In this document: positions 1 to 7,079 of the stretch, in pieces | How the letters are laid out: each line of letters starts with the position of its first letter | Position numbering within the stretch: position 1 is the stretch's first letter | Source of the DNA: UBA1535 sp002323775 | GTDB taxonomy: Bacteria > Bacillota > Clostridia > Tissierellales > Sedimentibacteraceae | Assembly (NCBI GenBank): GCA_031993545.1 | Contig: DAMAHZ010000096.1 | Coordinates: 1-10,770, forward strand | Direction: 5' to 3' | Length of the DNA stretch: 10,770 bases | Translations under genes and position numbers: made by a program | The notes under the pieces: generated by a model | Told to the model about the DNA's origin: nothing | What the model saw: the letters and a program-made list of their open reading frames with translations, nothing else | The model's database searches: none

Positions 1-273
1 ACAAGAGAAGAAATTATGAAATTATCCCCGCAGCAATATCAAGAAATTTATAATATATTCTGGGAGAATAATTTTAGAAATACAATTTGGACAGGCTTAT
101 CAGGTGGGCTTTTAGGAGCAAATAAATTTACTGGTACAGCAGCAGTAGTCATAGTCTTGCTAGGTAAGACTTTTGAAGTAATAAAAAATTCAGCTAGCTT
201 TATTAAAAAATCTATTAAAAATTTATTTCTTAAATCTAAAGATAAAATTAAACCTAATAATGATGATAAATAA
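1..273 (+). CDS. Small cationic membrane protein, or C-terminal end of a longer protein
   Basis: I do not recognise this protein. From the ATG at 16 it is 85 residues. It has a polar N-terminus with two Trp, then a Gly/Ala/Val-rich segment (about residues 26-54) that could cross the membrane once, then a Lys-rich tail ending in NNDDK. No signal-peptide cleavage site is visible. The frame is also open from base 1 to the ATG (TREEI before the Met), and the sequence before the ATG has only a weak purine-rich match to a ribosome binding site. The ATG may therefore be internal and the real gene may begin outside the window. A strong terminator follows directly after the stop. The reading frame is well supported; function and start are unknown. 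Confidence 0.6.
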   Translation, partial: TREEIMKLSPQQYQEIYNIFWENNFRNTIWTGLSGGLLGANKFTGTAAVVIVLLGKTFEVIKNSASFIKKSIKNLFLKSKDKIKPNNDDK

Positions 274-274
274 C

Positions 275-315
275 AAATTAGCGAGGAGCTTCATTTTGAA
301 ACTCCTCGCTAATTT
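275..315. terminator. Bidirectional intrinsic terminator
   Basis: AAATTAGCGAGGAG (275-288) and CTCCTCGCTAATTT (302-315) form a perfect 14-bp stem, with three further pairs inside (TTC/GAA) around a small loop. The AAAT/ATTT ends give U-rich tracts on both strands. It lies between the stop of the small gene at 273 and the stop of the convergent hydrolase at 321, so it probably ends transcription from both sides. Confidence 0.9.
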
Positions 316-320
316 ATTAT

Positions 321-1457
321 TTATATTAATTTTTTAACATTAAATGTATTTTCAAGTACAGTCCAATTTTGAGGAAAAGGCTTCATCAATGTCCAGTAGA
401 AAATTCCTGCTAAATCGTATTTTTCTACTAATTGTAGCTTTGCTTCGATACTTCTTGCGTCCTCAAACCATACTTTATGCTCTACTCCCTCATCGTCAAA
501 ATAATAAAAGTGCGGTGCCTGAGCTGTTTCGTCAAATTGTATAGTCGCACCGTATTGTTGTGCTAATTGTATGGCTTCTTCATTTGATACTACACTTGCC
601 CTTGTGCCTTTTTCATAAGGCAAAGTCCAATTGTATCCATAATTTGGTATTCCCATTATAATTTTATCTGCATCCATTTCTGTTAGTGCATACTGTATTA
701 CTTTCTCAACATTATTAACTGGTGCAACTGCCATAGGCGGGCTAAGAGTAAAGCCCCATTCATAGGTCATAAGTAGAACGTAGTCAACTATGCTTCCTAT
801 AACCTTATAATCATGTGATTCGTATAAAATTCCTTTCTGATCACTGCTTATTTTTGGTGCTAAAGCAGCAGTCACTAGGTATCCCTCATCGTGTAAAGCA
901 TTTGTCATCTTTCTTATAAAATTTTCATATTCAACCTTATCCTCAGGATAGATATATTCAAAGTCTATATCCACTCCAAAATAATTTTTTGCTTTTAACA
1001 CATCAATTATATTATTTATCAGCAAATCCTGTATATGCTCGTTATTTACAATATTCTTCATTATATCACTGTTAAATGCAGCTCCGGGCTCTAGGTTAGT
1101 CAATACTAAAAGAGAAGCCACTTGATTATCTGACGCCAATTTAATTATATCCTCATCTTCTATGTATATCAAATTCCCATCTTCAGTTACCATATAATTA
1201 AATATGTTAATGGCACTTAAATATGATAATGTATTGAGGAGTAATTTTGTATCTATATGTGGATATACATATCCAAAAACCAATATTTCCCTTGCATTTT
1301 CATTACCTGCATCATCTGTTATCACTATGCTTTGCCCAATTACTAATTGCGACGGATCTAAAAGTCCGTTATCCTCTATTATTCGTAAAGGAGTTGTATC
1401 GTACATACTAGCTATAGAATATACGCTGTCTCCTGGCGTAACAACATGTATTACCAT
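321..1457 (-). CDS. LysM + glycoside hydrolase 18 protein, SleL/YaaH-like spore peptidoglycan hydrolase
   Basis: It probably hydrolyses glycosidic bonds in spore cortex peptidoglycan, as SleL/YaaH proteins (N-acetylglucosaminidases) do during germination. One LysM domain (residues about 2-46, beginning VIHVVTPGDSVYSIA) would bind peptidoglycan. A GH18 TIM barrel fills the rest. The catalytic strand ends GVDIDFEY, with DIDFE at 163-167 and Glu167 as the predicted acid. MTYEW (230-234), GIPNYGYNW (269-277) and FYW (353-355) line the usual GH18 site. There is no signal peptide, which fits a protein placed on the spore from the mother cell. I chose the ATG at 1457 (378 aa) because AAAGGA precedes it and SleL-type proteins begin right at LysM. 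The ATG at 1496 would add 13 residues and has no ribosome binding site. The first Asp of the textbook DxxDxDxE motif is Phe here. The family call is firm; the exact substrate is inferred. Confidence 0.88.
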   Translation of the reverse strand: MVIHVVTPGDSVYSIASMYDTTPLRIIEDNGLLDPSQLVIGQSIVITDDAGNENAREILVFGYVYPHIDTKLLLNTLSYLSAINIFNYMVTEDGNLIYIEDEDIIKLASDNQVASLLVLTNLEPGAAFNSDIMKNIVNNEHIQDLLINNIIDVLKAKNYFGVDIDFEYIYPEDKVEYENFIRKMTNALHDEGYLVTAALAPKISSDQKGILYESHDYKVIGSIVDYVLLMTYEWGFTLSPPMAVAPVNNVEKVIQYALTEMDADKIIMGIPNYGYNWTLPYEKGTRASVVSNEEAIQLAQQYGATIQFDETAQAPHFYYFDDEGVEHKVWFEDARSIEAKLQLVEKYDLAGIFYWTLMKPFPQNWTVLENTFNVKKLI

Positions 1458-1532
1458 AAATATCTTAGTCCTTTCTTTAATCTTTGATACTTGCATATTA
1501 TGAAAAAATTATCTGATTTGATACAAAAATAA

Positions 1533-1562
1533 TTGTATTTAAGCATATATTTGTAGTATAAT
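1533..1562 (+). promoter_or_regulatory. Candidate sigma-A promoter of plsY
   Basis: TTGTAT (1533-1538) and a perfect TATAAT (1557-1562) are separated by 18 bases and lie about 50 bases before the plsY start. This is a match by eye in AT-rich sequence, so chance is possible. Confidence 0.45.
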
Positions 1563-1610
1563 AAAATAATATAAAAAACATTATCTCAAATGGAATAGAG
1601 GAGACTTAAT

Positions 1611-2207
1611 ATGAACTACATCATATGTATTTTAATCGGTTATATTTTAGGAAATATCAACGCTGCATATATCATTAGCAAATTAAAAGGTTTTGATATA
1701 AGAACAATGGGATCTAACAATGCGGGAGCCTCTAATGCCACTATTATTATGGGTTGGAAAATAGGTGTAACAGTTGCTATAATTGATATACTTAAGGCAT
1801 ACGTATCTGTTATCATAGCAAAGGCTATTTTCCCAAATTTGGAGCTTGCAGCAATAATTGCCGGAATCTCATGTATAATCGGACATATCTTCCCTATTCA
1901 TATGCACTTTAGAGGCGGAAAAGGGCTTGCGTCTTATATAGGAATGATATTGGCAATTGACTGGAGAGTGTTTATTGCATTTGGTCTTATAATAATTTTA
2001 ATTACTGTTGTGACCAATTATATAGCACTAGCAACCTTAACGACGGTTACGGTATATCCTATTTATTTATATTTTATAAATCAAAGCATTATAGCTCTGA
2101 TTATGCTTGTGGTTGTTGCTCTTATCATGTATTATAAACATATTAGCAATATAAAAAGGATAATTTCTGGTAAAGAAGTAGGCCTGCGAAAAATTAGTAA
2201 GAAATAA
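1611..2207 (+). CDS. plsY: Glycerol-3-phosphate acyltransferase PlsY
   Basis: It transfers the acyl group of acyl-phosphate to glycerol-3-phosphate to make lysophosphatidic acid, the first committed step of phospholipid synthesis, in the cytoplasmic membrane. It has 198 residues, normal for PlsY, with about five hydrophobic segments. All three family motifs are present. Motif 1 is GSNNAGASN at 34-42 (usual form GSGNPGATN). Motif 2 is GHIFPIHMHFRGGKG at 91-105. Motif 3 is KHISNIKRIISGKE at 176-189. Motif 1 differs slightly, with Asn for Gly and Ala for Pro, so this may be a divergent paralogue, but the key Ser, Asn and Gly residues remain. A good ribosome binding site (AGAGGAGA) precedes the ATG. 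It is a single-gene unit, divergent from the GH18 gene and closed by the terminator at 2239-2271. Confidence 0.93.
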   Translation: MNYIICILIGYILGNINAAYIISKLKGFDIRTMGSNNAGASNATIIMGWKIGVTVAIIDILKAYVSVIIAKAIFPNLELAAIIAGISCIIGHIFPIHMHFRGGKGLASYIGMILAIDWRVFIAFGLIIILITVVTNYIALATLTTVTVYPIYLYFINQSIIALIMLVVVALIMYYKHISNIKRIISGKEVGLRKISKK

Positions 2208-2238
2208 GAATGTAAATTAATAATTATAATTTTATAAC

Positions 2239-2271
2239 AAAAAGGCAAGAGAATTATCTCCTGCCTTTTTT
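2239..2271. terminator. Bidirectional intrinsic terminator
   Basis: AAAAAGGCA-A-GAGA, loop ATTA, then TCTC-C-TGCCTTTTT form a hairpin with one A/C mismatch, flanked by A5 and T6 tracts. It sits between the convergent plsY and NAGPA-family genes and can stop transcription from either side. Confidence 0.92.
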
Positions 2272-2284
2272 ATTATAGTTTTTA

Positions 2285-4900
2285 TTAATTTTTATACAAC
2301 ACTCCATCTTTATTTACATAAAGTTCAAAAGAATCATCATATTGAATATATCTTACGCCATTTATAACAACAGTACGTTCTTCCGCATCTTTGTTTACTA
2401 CAAAAACCTTATTTTTTAAAGCTGCTTGCTCTAATATAATTTTTATTACTTCCTTTTCTCTCTCGTCAGCAATACTATTTATATCTCGATTTGAAAATAT
2501 TACAATGTTTTTATTCTCATAAGTGTTTAAAGCCTTTATTCTTTCCCAAAGCTTAATATTTTCATAATTTATACTTTCATTTCTTATGTCAATGTATAAA
2601 GCTATCGGTGCATCTACTTTTATCTTATCCTTGCTTTCAATGTTCAATTCTCCATTAGCTATACTCACTTTATGAGCATAATCATCGGTAGCTTTACTTA
2701 TTTTCAATTCATCATTAAAAATAGACTCTTGTTTCAATTTCAAATCCTTATCAACCGGCTCATACAAGGCTCTTAAGCTGTCAATATATATAGCTCCTGT
2801 ATCTTTTTTAGTTTCATTTATTTCTGCTATATAAACATTTTTAACAGTAACAGGATAAGCAATATCTTCAGGAAGCTTAGCAACTACCCATTTCCAGCCT
2901 TCCCAATCTACTTCTTCAGCAAAATCAATTTTGTGTAACTTACCTGTTGAATCTTGAATTCTTGTTCTTAACCAATGCGTGCTATTATCTCCATAAACCC
3001 ACATTCCTATAGCCTTTGGCTTATCCTTTATTAAAAGCCCTGGTGAATTCTTATCAAAATTTACATAACTAATGCTTTGATCTGTCATGTTAGTGAAATC
3101 ATAGGATAATTTAATTGAAGAATTTTTTTCCTTATATATACTTTCTGATAGTTCAATTCCACCCTTTGAATTTTCGGGGTATGTAGAAAAACCAAGCTTA
3201 CTTAAATCTTCCTGCTCAAAGCTAAAAATAGTTTGAGCTCTATACCCTACTTTTACTATTATATGCTTTATAGCATTTCCGCACGTGGCTGTTATAGCTC
3301 CTGTATTAGTTACATCATTAGCTGTGAATATGCCATCTTCAACTTTTCCTACAGAATTTCTATAGTTCCATTTCAAATTATTAGCAGAGATATATGCTGA
3401 ATCCCCGTTTTTATCGACTCCAACAATATTTTTAAACTCATATTTTTCTCCTGCTTCTAACAATAATGTATCCTGTTCAAAGCTTAGTGTCACAGGCTCA
3501 TCGAGTACAGTAATTTTGGTAGTTGATGTTATATCTCCTATCTTAGCCGTAATCTCTGTAACCCCCGGAGCAAAGGCTATAAATTCGCCGTCTTGTATTG
3601 TTCCCTTTTCTTTGTCAAATATATATTCTATAGTTTTATCAGATATATCCACTCCTGCATAATACTTGTTAAAGCCTTTGACATTTAAAGCAATACTGGT
3701 GTTTTTAAAAATCTTATCATGTTCAGGCTTTAATTCTATACTATCTAAAACATCACTTTCCGGAGCTGTATCAAATATTCCTAAACCAGAAGCTATATTT
3801 CTTTCTCGCCCATCAGACGGAAAATTTACAACTTCGATATTCCCATTTTTTAGAAAATCCATGCCCATAGTGGTTGAACCACCGCCATCTAGGTTTATAA
3901 CATTATAAGCACCGAGGTCAATCATTATTTTTGCAAGTTCTTCTTGAGTTACTCCAACATAATTTTTATTTCTTCCATCTATAGTTACAAATATTATTTC
4001 TTCATTATCCTTAGTGAAGCCAACTGCTGTTCTTGGATGTTTTCCAAGCACGCCGTCATTAATTTTATTGATTACTCCATCCTTTACAAGGTGATTTACT
4101 CCACCCACAGCCCATTGTAAATTATTGATATCAAAATCGAATTTAAAGTTTAATTCAAGGTATTCTCCAACTTTAAAAGCATTTTTAATATCATCCTTAT
4201 TGGCTGATGCACAGGAAATTATGTATCCATTCTTTGGAATTGTAGTTGCCTCCATGTTTTCCCTGATTTCAGTTACTACATTATCTTGTACTACAATTTC
4301 CACAATGCTTTGACCATTTGTTTTTCCAACAGATTTTTCTCCGTAATATTTATTTAATATAACAGCACCGTATTTTACAGAAATTCCTTTATTTATATAT
4401 AAAATATTAGCAAATGCTCCTGATGAGCTTTTTACAGTTATATAAGGATTCCAAACAGAAATATCTACTCCTCCGTTTTTATCGAGGGAAATTGTAGGAA
4501 ATTTTTCGTAGGCATAAAGCGGAGAGCCTATGACTTCGCCATCAGAAATTATTGGTCCATATGGCTGAGTTGGGTTTTGCATAACAAAAAAATCTCCATT
4601 AATTCCTGCAACAGCTCCCAAATCTTTCATCATTGATGATAATGATTTTCCCTTTGATGTTCCATTGATGTTATACAATGGTTTAGTTTTAGTATATCCG
4701 TCTTTCAAATTCGCTCTTACAACATTTATATTCATCCATCCGAGCGTAGTCAATCTTCTTATCCCCTCGTATGAAATACCACTTGACATTTTAACCTTGT
4801 TTGATAAATCATAGATAGGACTGTATTCTACTGCATATGCTGTAGAGCTGAGTACCATTGAAGATATGAGTGCAGTTGCTAATACTCTTTTAAGTTTCAT
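2285..4900 (-). CDS. Secreted phosphodiester glycosidase (NAGPA) family protein, multidomain
   Basis: This is an exported surface or cell-wall protein of 871 residues. A signal peptide (MKLKRV, a hydrophobic stretch, then STAYA) should be cut near residue 23. The NAGPA domain (about 60-376) shows GDFF (102-105), HPRTAVGF (288-295), DGR (308-310), LDGGGSTTM (337-345) and RERNIASGLGIF at its end. NAGPA relatives hydrolyse sugar-phosphodiester links; in bacteria the target is usually unknown and may be a wall polymer. Two Ig-like regions follow (about 382-466 and 468-552), then a beta-rich carbohydrate-binding-like region (558-712, with GMWVYGD and a final YIDSL). The C-terminal alpha/beta region (about 754-856) looks like a worn end of a metallophosphoesterase. 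I chose the ATG at 4900 because AAAGGA directly touches the earlier ATG at 4912, leaving no spacing there. It is in the same direction as the upstream ttcA-like gene, 140 bases apart. Confidence 0.88.
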   Translation of the reverse strand: MKLKRVLATALISSMVLSSTAYAVEYSPIYDLSNKVKMSSGISYEGIRRLTTLGWMNINVVRANLKDGYTKTKPLYNINGTSKGKSLSSMMKDLGAVAGINGDFFVMQNPTQPYGPIISDGEVIGSPLYAYEKFPTISLDKNGGVDISVWNPYITVKSSSGAFANILYINKGISVKYGAVILNKYYGEKSVGKTNGQSIVEIVVQDNVVTEIRENMEATTIPKNGYIISCASANKDDIKNAFKVGEYLELNFKFDFDINNLQWAVGGVNHLVKDGVINKINDGVLGKHPRTAVGFTKDNEEIIFVTIDGRNKNYVGVTQEELAKIMIDLGAYNVINLDGGGSTTMGMDFLKNGNIEVVNFPSDGRERNIASGLGIFDTAPESDVLDSIELKPEHDKIFKNTSIALNVKGFNKYYAGVDISDKTIEYIFDKEKGTIQDGEFIAFAPGVTEITAKIGDITSTTKITVLDEPVTLSFEQDTLLLEAGEKYEFKNIVGVDKNGDSAYISANNLKWNYRNSVGKVEDGIFTANDVTNTGAITATCGNAIKHIIVKVGYRAQTIFSFEQEDLSKLGFSTYPENSKGGIELSESIYKEKNSSIKLSYDFTNMTDQSISYVNFDKNSPGLLIKDKPKAIGMWVYGDNSTHWLRTRIQDSTGKLHKIDFAEEVDWEGWKWVVAKLPEDIAYPVTVKNVYIAEINETKKDTGAIYIDSLRALYEPVDKDLKLKQESIFNDELKISKATDDYAHKVSIANGELNIESKDKIKVDAPIALYIDIRNESINYENIKLWERIKALNTYENKNIVIFSNRDINSIADEREKEVIKIILEQAALKNKVFVVNKDAEERTVVINGVRYIQYDDSFELYVNKDGVLYKN

Positions 4901-4949
4901 TTTATCTATCATTCCTTTCTTTGTTGTCGTTTCCTAGCACAATTTAAAA

Positions 4950-5064
4950 TTATCCAAGAGACGATTTCATGATTAACTATGTATATTTACCGCCATAGTT
5001 AGAAGTTGTCCGTAGACAATTTAACAATAACTATATACACTTACCACCATAGTTCGAAATTGTC
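4950..5064. repeat. Degenerate tandem repeat of about 55 bp overlapping the end of the ttcA-like gene
   Basis: Unit A is about 4950-5005, unit B about 5006-5059, and a third unit begins at 5060. Over 4972-5010 versus 5026-5064, at a fixed offset of 54 bases, I count about 32 identities in 39; most differences are transitions. Unit B holds the last codons of the tRNA-thiolase gene on the - strand (DNFELWW-stop), and unit A carries the decayed equivalent (DNF-stop-LWR-stop). Each unit contains an AACTATG/CATAGTT-type inverted repeat, perfect in unit A. It looks like a tandem duplication of the gene end followed by drift. Confidence 0.75.
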
Positions 5065-5751
5065 TTTGTTATTAATAGCTTTTAATACCCTATCCCTAGC
5101 CTCTGGGATAGTTTTACAAATTTCATTTAATATTTGTTTAACCTCCTCACGCTTTGTATTTTTGTCCATAGGACATGGGCTTTTTACAACAGGTATATCA
5201 TGCTTTTTAACAGCAGCTATAACCTGCTTTTCTTTTGCATAGATTAGAGGACGTATATTGAAAATATCCTTGCGATCTAAATATGTAACTGGCTTAAATG
5301 TCTTTATTCTAGCCTCATAAAGCATACTTAAAAACATTGTCTCCACAGCATCATCTGCATGATGTCCAAGTGCTATTTTATTAAATCCAAGCTCATTAAC
5401 AGTATTGTGTAAAGCTCCCCTTCTCATGTTAGCACACAAAGCACATGGATTAGATTCTTTTCTTATATCAAATACAATTTTAGCAATATCAGTCTTTATA
5501 ACCTTATATGGTACATCTATTTTTTCACAAAATTCGTATACTGGACTTAAATCAAAATTTTCAAATCCCATATCTATGCTTACAGCACATAAATCGAATT
5601 TTGCAGAACTAAATCTCTGGAAAAGCTTCAAGGCATACAATAAAGTCATGCTATCCTTTCCACCAGATATCCCAACAACTATTTTATCGCCATCCTGTAT
5701 CATATCAAAATCTGTCACTGCCCTTCGTAATGCTCCTAGTATTTGTTTCAT
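5041..5751 (-). CDS. ttcA: TtcA-family tRNA 2-thiocytidine synthetase-like protein (PP-loop ATPase, Fe-S)
   Basis: TtcA adenylates cytidine 32 of some tRNAs and replaces its oxygen with sulfur, using a 4Fe-4S cluster; it is cytoplasmic. The protein has 236 residues, a short TtcA-like form. The ATP-pyrophosphatase P-loop SGGKDS is at 29-34. CALC (Cys103, Cys106) and a distant Cys193 in SPCP match the three cluster ligands of the family. GHHADD (129-134) is the usual second PP-loop-family motif. A purine-rich AAGGAAGG ribosome binding site lies about 9-11 bases before the ATG. The close relative TilS lacks this Cys pattern and has extra C-terminal domains, so TtcA fits better, but Firmicute members have not all been tested and may modify another position. 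The last codons lie in a tandem repeat. Confidence 0.85.
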   Translation of the reverse strand: MKQILGALRRAVTDFDMIQDGDKIVVGISGGKDSMTLLYALKLFQRFSSAKFDLCAVSIDMGFENFDLSPVYEFCEKIDVPYKVIKTDIAKIVFDIRKESNPCALCANMRRGALHNTVNELGFNKIALGHHADDAVETMFLSMLYEARIKTFKPVTYLDRKDIFNIRPLIYAKEKQVIAAVKKHDIPVVKSPCPMDKNTKREEVKQILNEICKTIPEARDRVLKAINNKDNFELWW

Positions 5752-6058
5752 TAGTTTATTAACCTTCCTTAAAATATAAATCTTAGTTTACATATGTATT
5801 ATACTTCATTTTAACAAGATATAATATGACAATATAATAACATTTATACCTTTTACTTCTAGTCAAAAGCTCATAAGTAAACTTAACAGAAAATTGATTT
5901 ACCAATAAAACTATAAGAGTTGCTTGAACTGAATATTAAGGATAAATTTTCCAATACCTCTTAATCCATACTTATTGTTAGACGAAAAAAATCTATAAAT
6001 GTTTCAATTATTATTAATAATATAATAACATTTATAGATATTTTTAACAGAATTTATC
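5752..6058. other. Intergenic region between the ttcA-like gene and the tetR gene
   Basis: This 307-base stretch holds no credible coding sequence. Its left end is the upstream region of the ttcA-like gene: a perfect TATAAT lies on the - strand at 5803-5798, without a convincing -35. Its right end is the tetR terminator. An exact 18-base sequence (AATATAATAACATTTATA) occurs at both 5831-5848 and 6019-6036, and the second copy overlaps the terminator stem. I see nothing else recognisable in 5849-5983. Confidence 0.5.
5985..6045 (-). terminator. AT-rich intrinsic terminator of the tetR gene
   Basis: ATCTATAAATGTT (5991-6003) and AACATTTATAGAT (6027-6039) form a perfect 13-bp stem, extended by AAAAA/TTTTT after one mismatch, with a loop that can itself fold. 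Read on the - strand it begins 14 bases after the tetR stop and ends in a seven-U run, which is the expected place and polarity. The stem is unusually AT-rich. Confidence 0.75.
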
Positions 6059-6733
6059 TTAATTGTCTGACTCTATACCATAAGCCTTAAAAACTTTCTT
6101 GACATATTTAAGAGTCTTAGAGACCGCATCATCTATCGATAAGTTAAAATAATTTGTTTCTATGTCTGCCATCATTCCACGATAGATTAATATGTTCATT
6201 TCATTGATATTTCTTATATCTTCATCACTTATATCTGTATCTTTTAATGCTTTTTTAAGAAGAATATAATCTCTTTCGTATAGGTTATCTTCCATAAGCA
6301 TAGGCATGTACTCTTTGACGTCTTCGCTTATCTTCTCAGGGAAAATTTCGTAGTATGTTTTAATGCTGTTATTAACAGTATCTGATGAGAAACCTCCAAA
6401 GAAAATCAATTGATAAACTCTAGGATTGTTATATGAATGCTTTGCGAAACATTCCCATACCTTTAGACAAGAATCAATAGGACTTGTAGCTCTAGCTAGA
6501 TATTCGGGTAGCTCCTTGGCATAACTAGACAGATATCTTATCGAAGAAAAAAATATCAGATGTTTTAAATTTTTAAAATAATTATACAAGGTAGCACTAT
6601 TATAGCCAGCCTTGTCTGCTACTTTTCTTATAGTTAAGTTATCTAAACCTTCTTTATCAATAATTTCGTTTGTCGCCTCTATAAAATACGACATCATTCT
6701 TTTCTTTTGAATAGCTTTGTTTGAATTCTCCAT
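6059..6733 (-). CDS. TetR/AcrR-family transcriptional regulator
   Basis: This is a one-component repressor-type DNA-binding protein of 224 residues, usual for the family. The N-terminal helix-turn-helix spans about residues 33-52 (LTIRKVADKAGYNSATLYNYF), with the characteristic LY-YF recognition helix and the following F/L-rich helix. The C-terminal ligand and dimer domain is not matched to a known effector class. I chose the ATG at 6733 because the AGGTGTGGGG sequence just upstream can serve as ribosome binding site. A GTG at 6748 in the same frame would lie inside that site and has none of its own. It is divergent from the reductase genes across a 396-base gap with palindromes, so I infer that it controls them and perhaps itself, with betaine, a related osmolyte or a product as possible signal. 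That link is not shown by sequence alone. Confidence 0.9.
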   Translation of the reverse strand: MENSNKAIQKKRMMSYFIEATNEIIDKEGLDNLTIRKVADKAGYNSATLYNYFKNLKHLIFFSSIRYLSSYAKELPEYLARATSPIDSCLKVWECFAKHSYNNPRVYQLIFFGGFSSDTVNNSIKTYYEIFPEKISEDVKEYMPMLMEDNLYERDYILLKKALKDTDISDEDIRNINEMNILIYRGMMADIETNYFNLSIDDAVSKTLKYVKKVFKAYGIESDN

Positions 6734-6794
6734 TTTATATCCCCACACCTAGTTATATTTTTCAAGTTAATTATCAATATTAATATACAATAAA

Positions 6795-6823
6795 ATACTA
6801 ACACAGATATATTAAAAAATCAA
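6795..6823 (-). promoter_or_regulatory. Candidate tetR promoter
   Basis: On the - strand, TTGATT (6823-6818) and TAGTAT (6800-6795) are 17 bases apart, about 60 bases before the chosen ATG. The match is moderate and in AT-rich sequence. Confidence 0.35.
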
Positions 6824-6834
6824 TACTATATTAA

Positions 6835-6878
6835 TTGACAGATAGAAAACAAGCACAATTATATAGTGAATGTGCTTG
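6835..6878 (+). promoter_or_regulatory. Promoter-like sequence overlapped by an 8-bp inverted repeat
   Basis: TTGACA (6835-6840) is followed after 18 bases by TTATAT (6859-6864), giving a plausible second promoter toward the reductase genes. A perfect inverted repeat, CAAGCACA (6850-6857) and TGTGCTTG (6871-6878), brackets the -10 region. A T-rich run follows (to about 6895), so the structure also resembles a weak terminator, but no + strand gene lies upstream to be terminated. An operator is the better guess. Confidence 0.4.
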
Positions 6879-6976
6879 ATAATTTCTTTTTTATTATATG
6901 ATATATATAATTGGATAAATATTTAAAAAAGGAAGATTTATTTTATATAATCTTATTTTCTTAATTTAGTCAACGC

Positions 6977-7012
6977 AAATAATCATTGCATTAAAAATAA
7001 TCAAGATTATTT
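6977..7012. repeat. AAATAATCA half-site array just upstream of the reductase promoter
   Basis: AAATAATCA occurs at 6977-6985 and again at 6995-7003, 18 bases apart. The second copy is the left arm of a perfect inverted repeat with GATTATTT (7005-7012, two-base centre). The array ends 11 bases before the -35 element, the usual place for an activator site. The binding protein is unknown. Confidence 0.45.
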
Positions 7013-7023
7013 AATAAATATGA

Positions 7024-7052
7024 TTGACAAAATCTTTTCAAAAATATATAAT
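7024..7052 (+). promoter_or_regulatory. Consensus sigma-A promoter of the reductase genes
   Basis: TTGACA (7024-7029), a 17-base spacer and TATAAT (7047-7052) form a perfect consensus housekeeping promoter. Transcription should start near 7059, giving a leader of about 70 bases before the ATG at 7130. Such a strong promoter normally needs repression, which fits the palindrome at the predicted start point. Confidence 0.85.
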
Positions 7053-7065
7053 GAAATAAAGTTAG

Positions 7066-7079
7066 AAAGTGCGCACTTT
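7066..7079. promoter_or_regulatory. Perfect 14-bp palindrome, candidate TetR operator
   Basis: AAAGTGCGCACTTT is a perfect palindrome lying about 7-20 bases after the predicted transcription start, where bound repressor would block initiation or escape. The GTGCGCAC core is GC-rich in very AT-rich surroundings, so chance is unlikely. The divergent TetR-family protein is the obvious candidate ligand. No copy of the core is seen near the tetR promoter. Confidence 0.6.

Noticed and set aside
1458..1496. Upstream ATG at 1496 for the LysM-GH18 protein
   Set aside because: No ribosome binding site precedes it, and the extra 13 residues are not typical of SleL-type proteins, which begin at the LysM domain.
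4950..5064. CRISPR array
   Set aside because: Only about two degenerate units without distinct spacers, and they overlap a coding end.
6734..6748. GTG start at 6748 for the TetR-family protein
   Set aside because: This GTG is inside the purine-rich ribosome binding site of the ATG at 6733 and has no binding site of its own.
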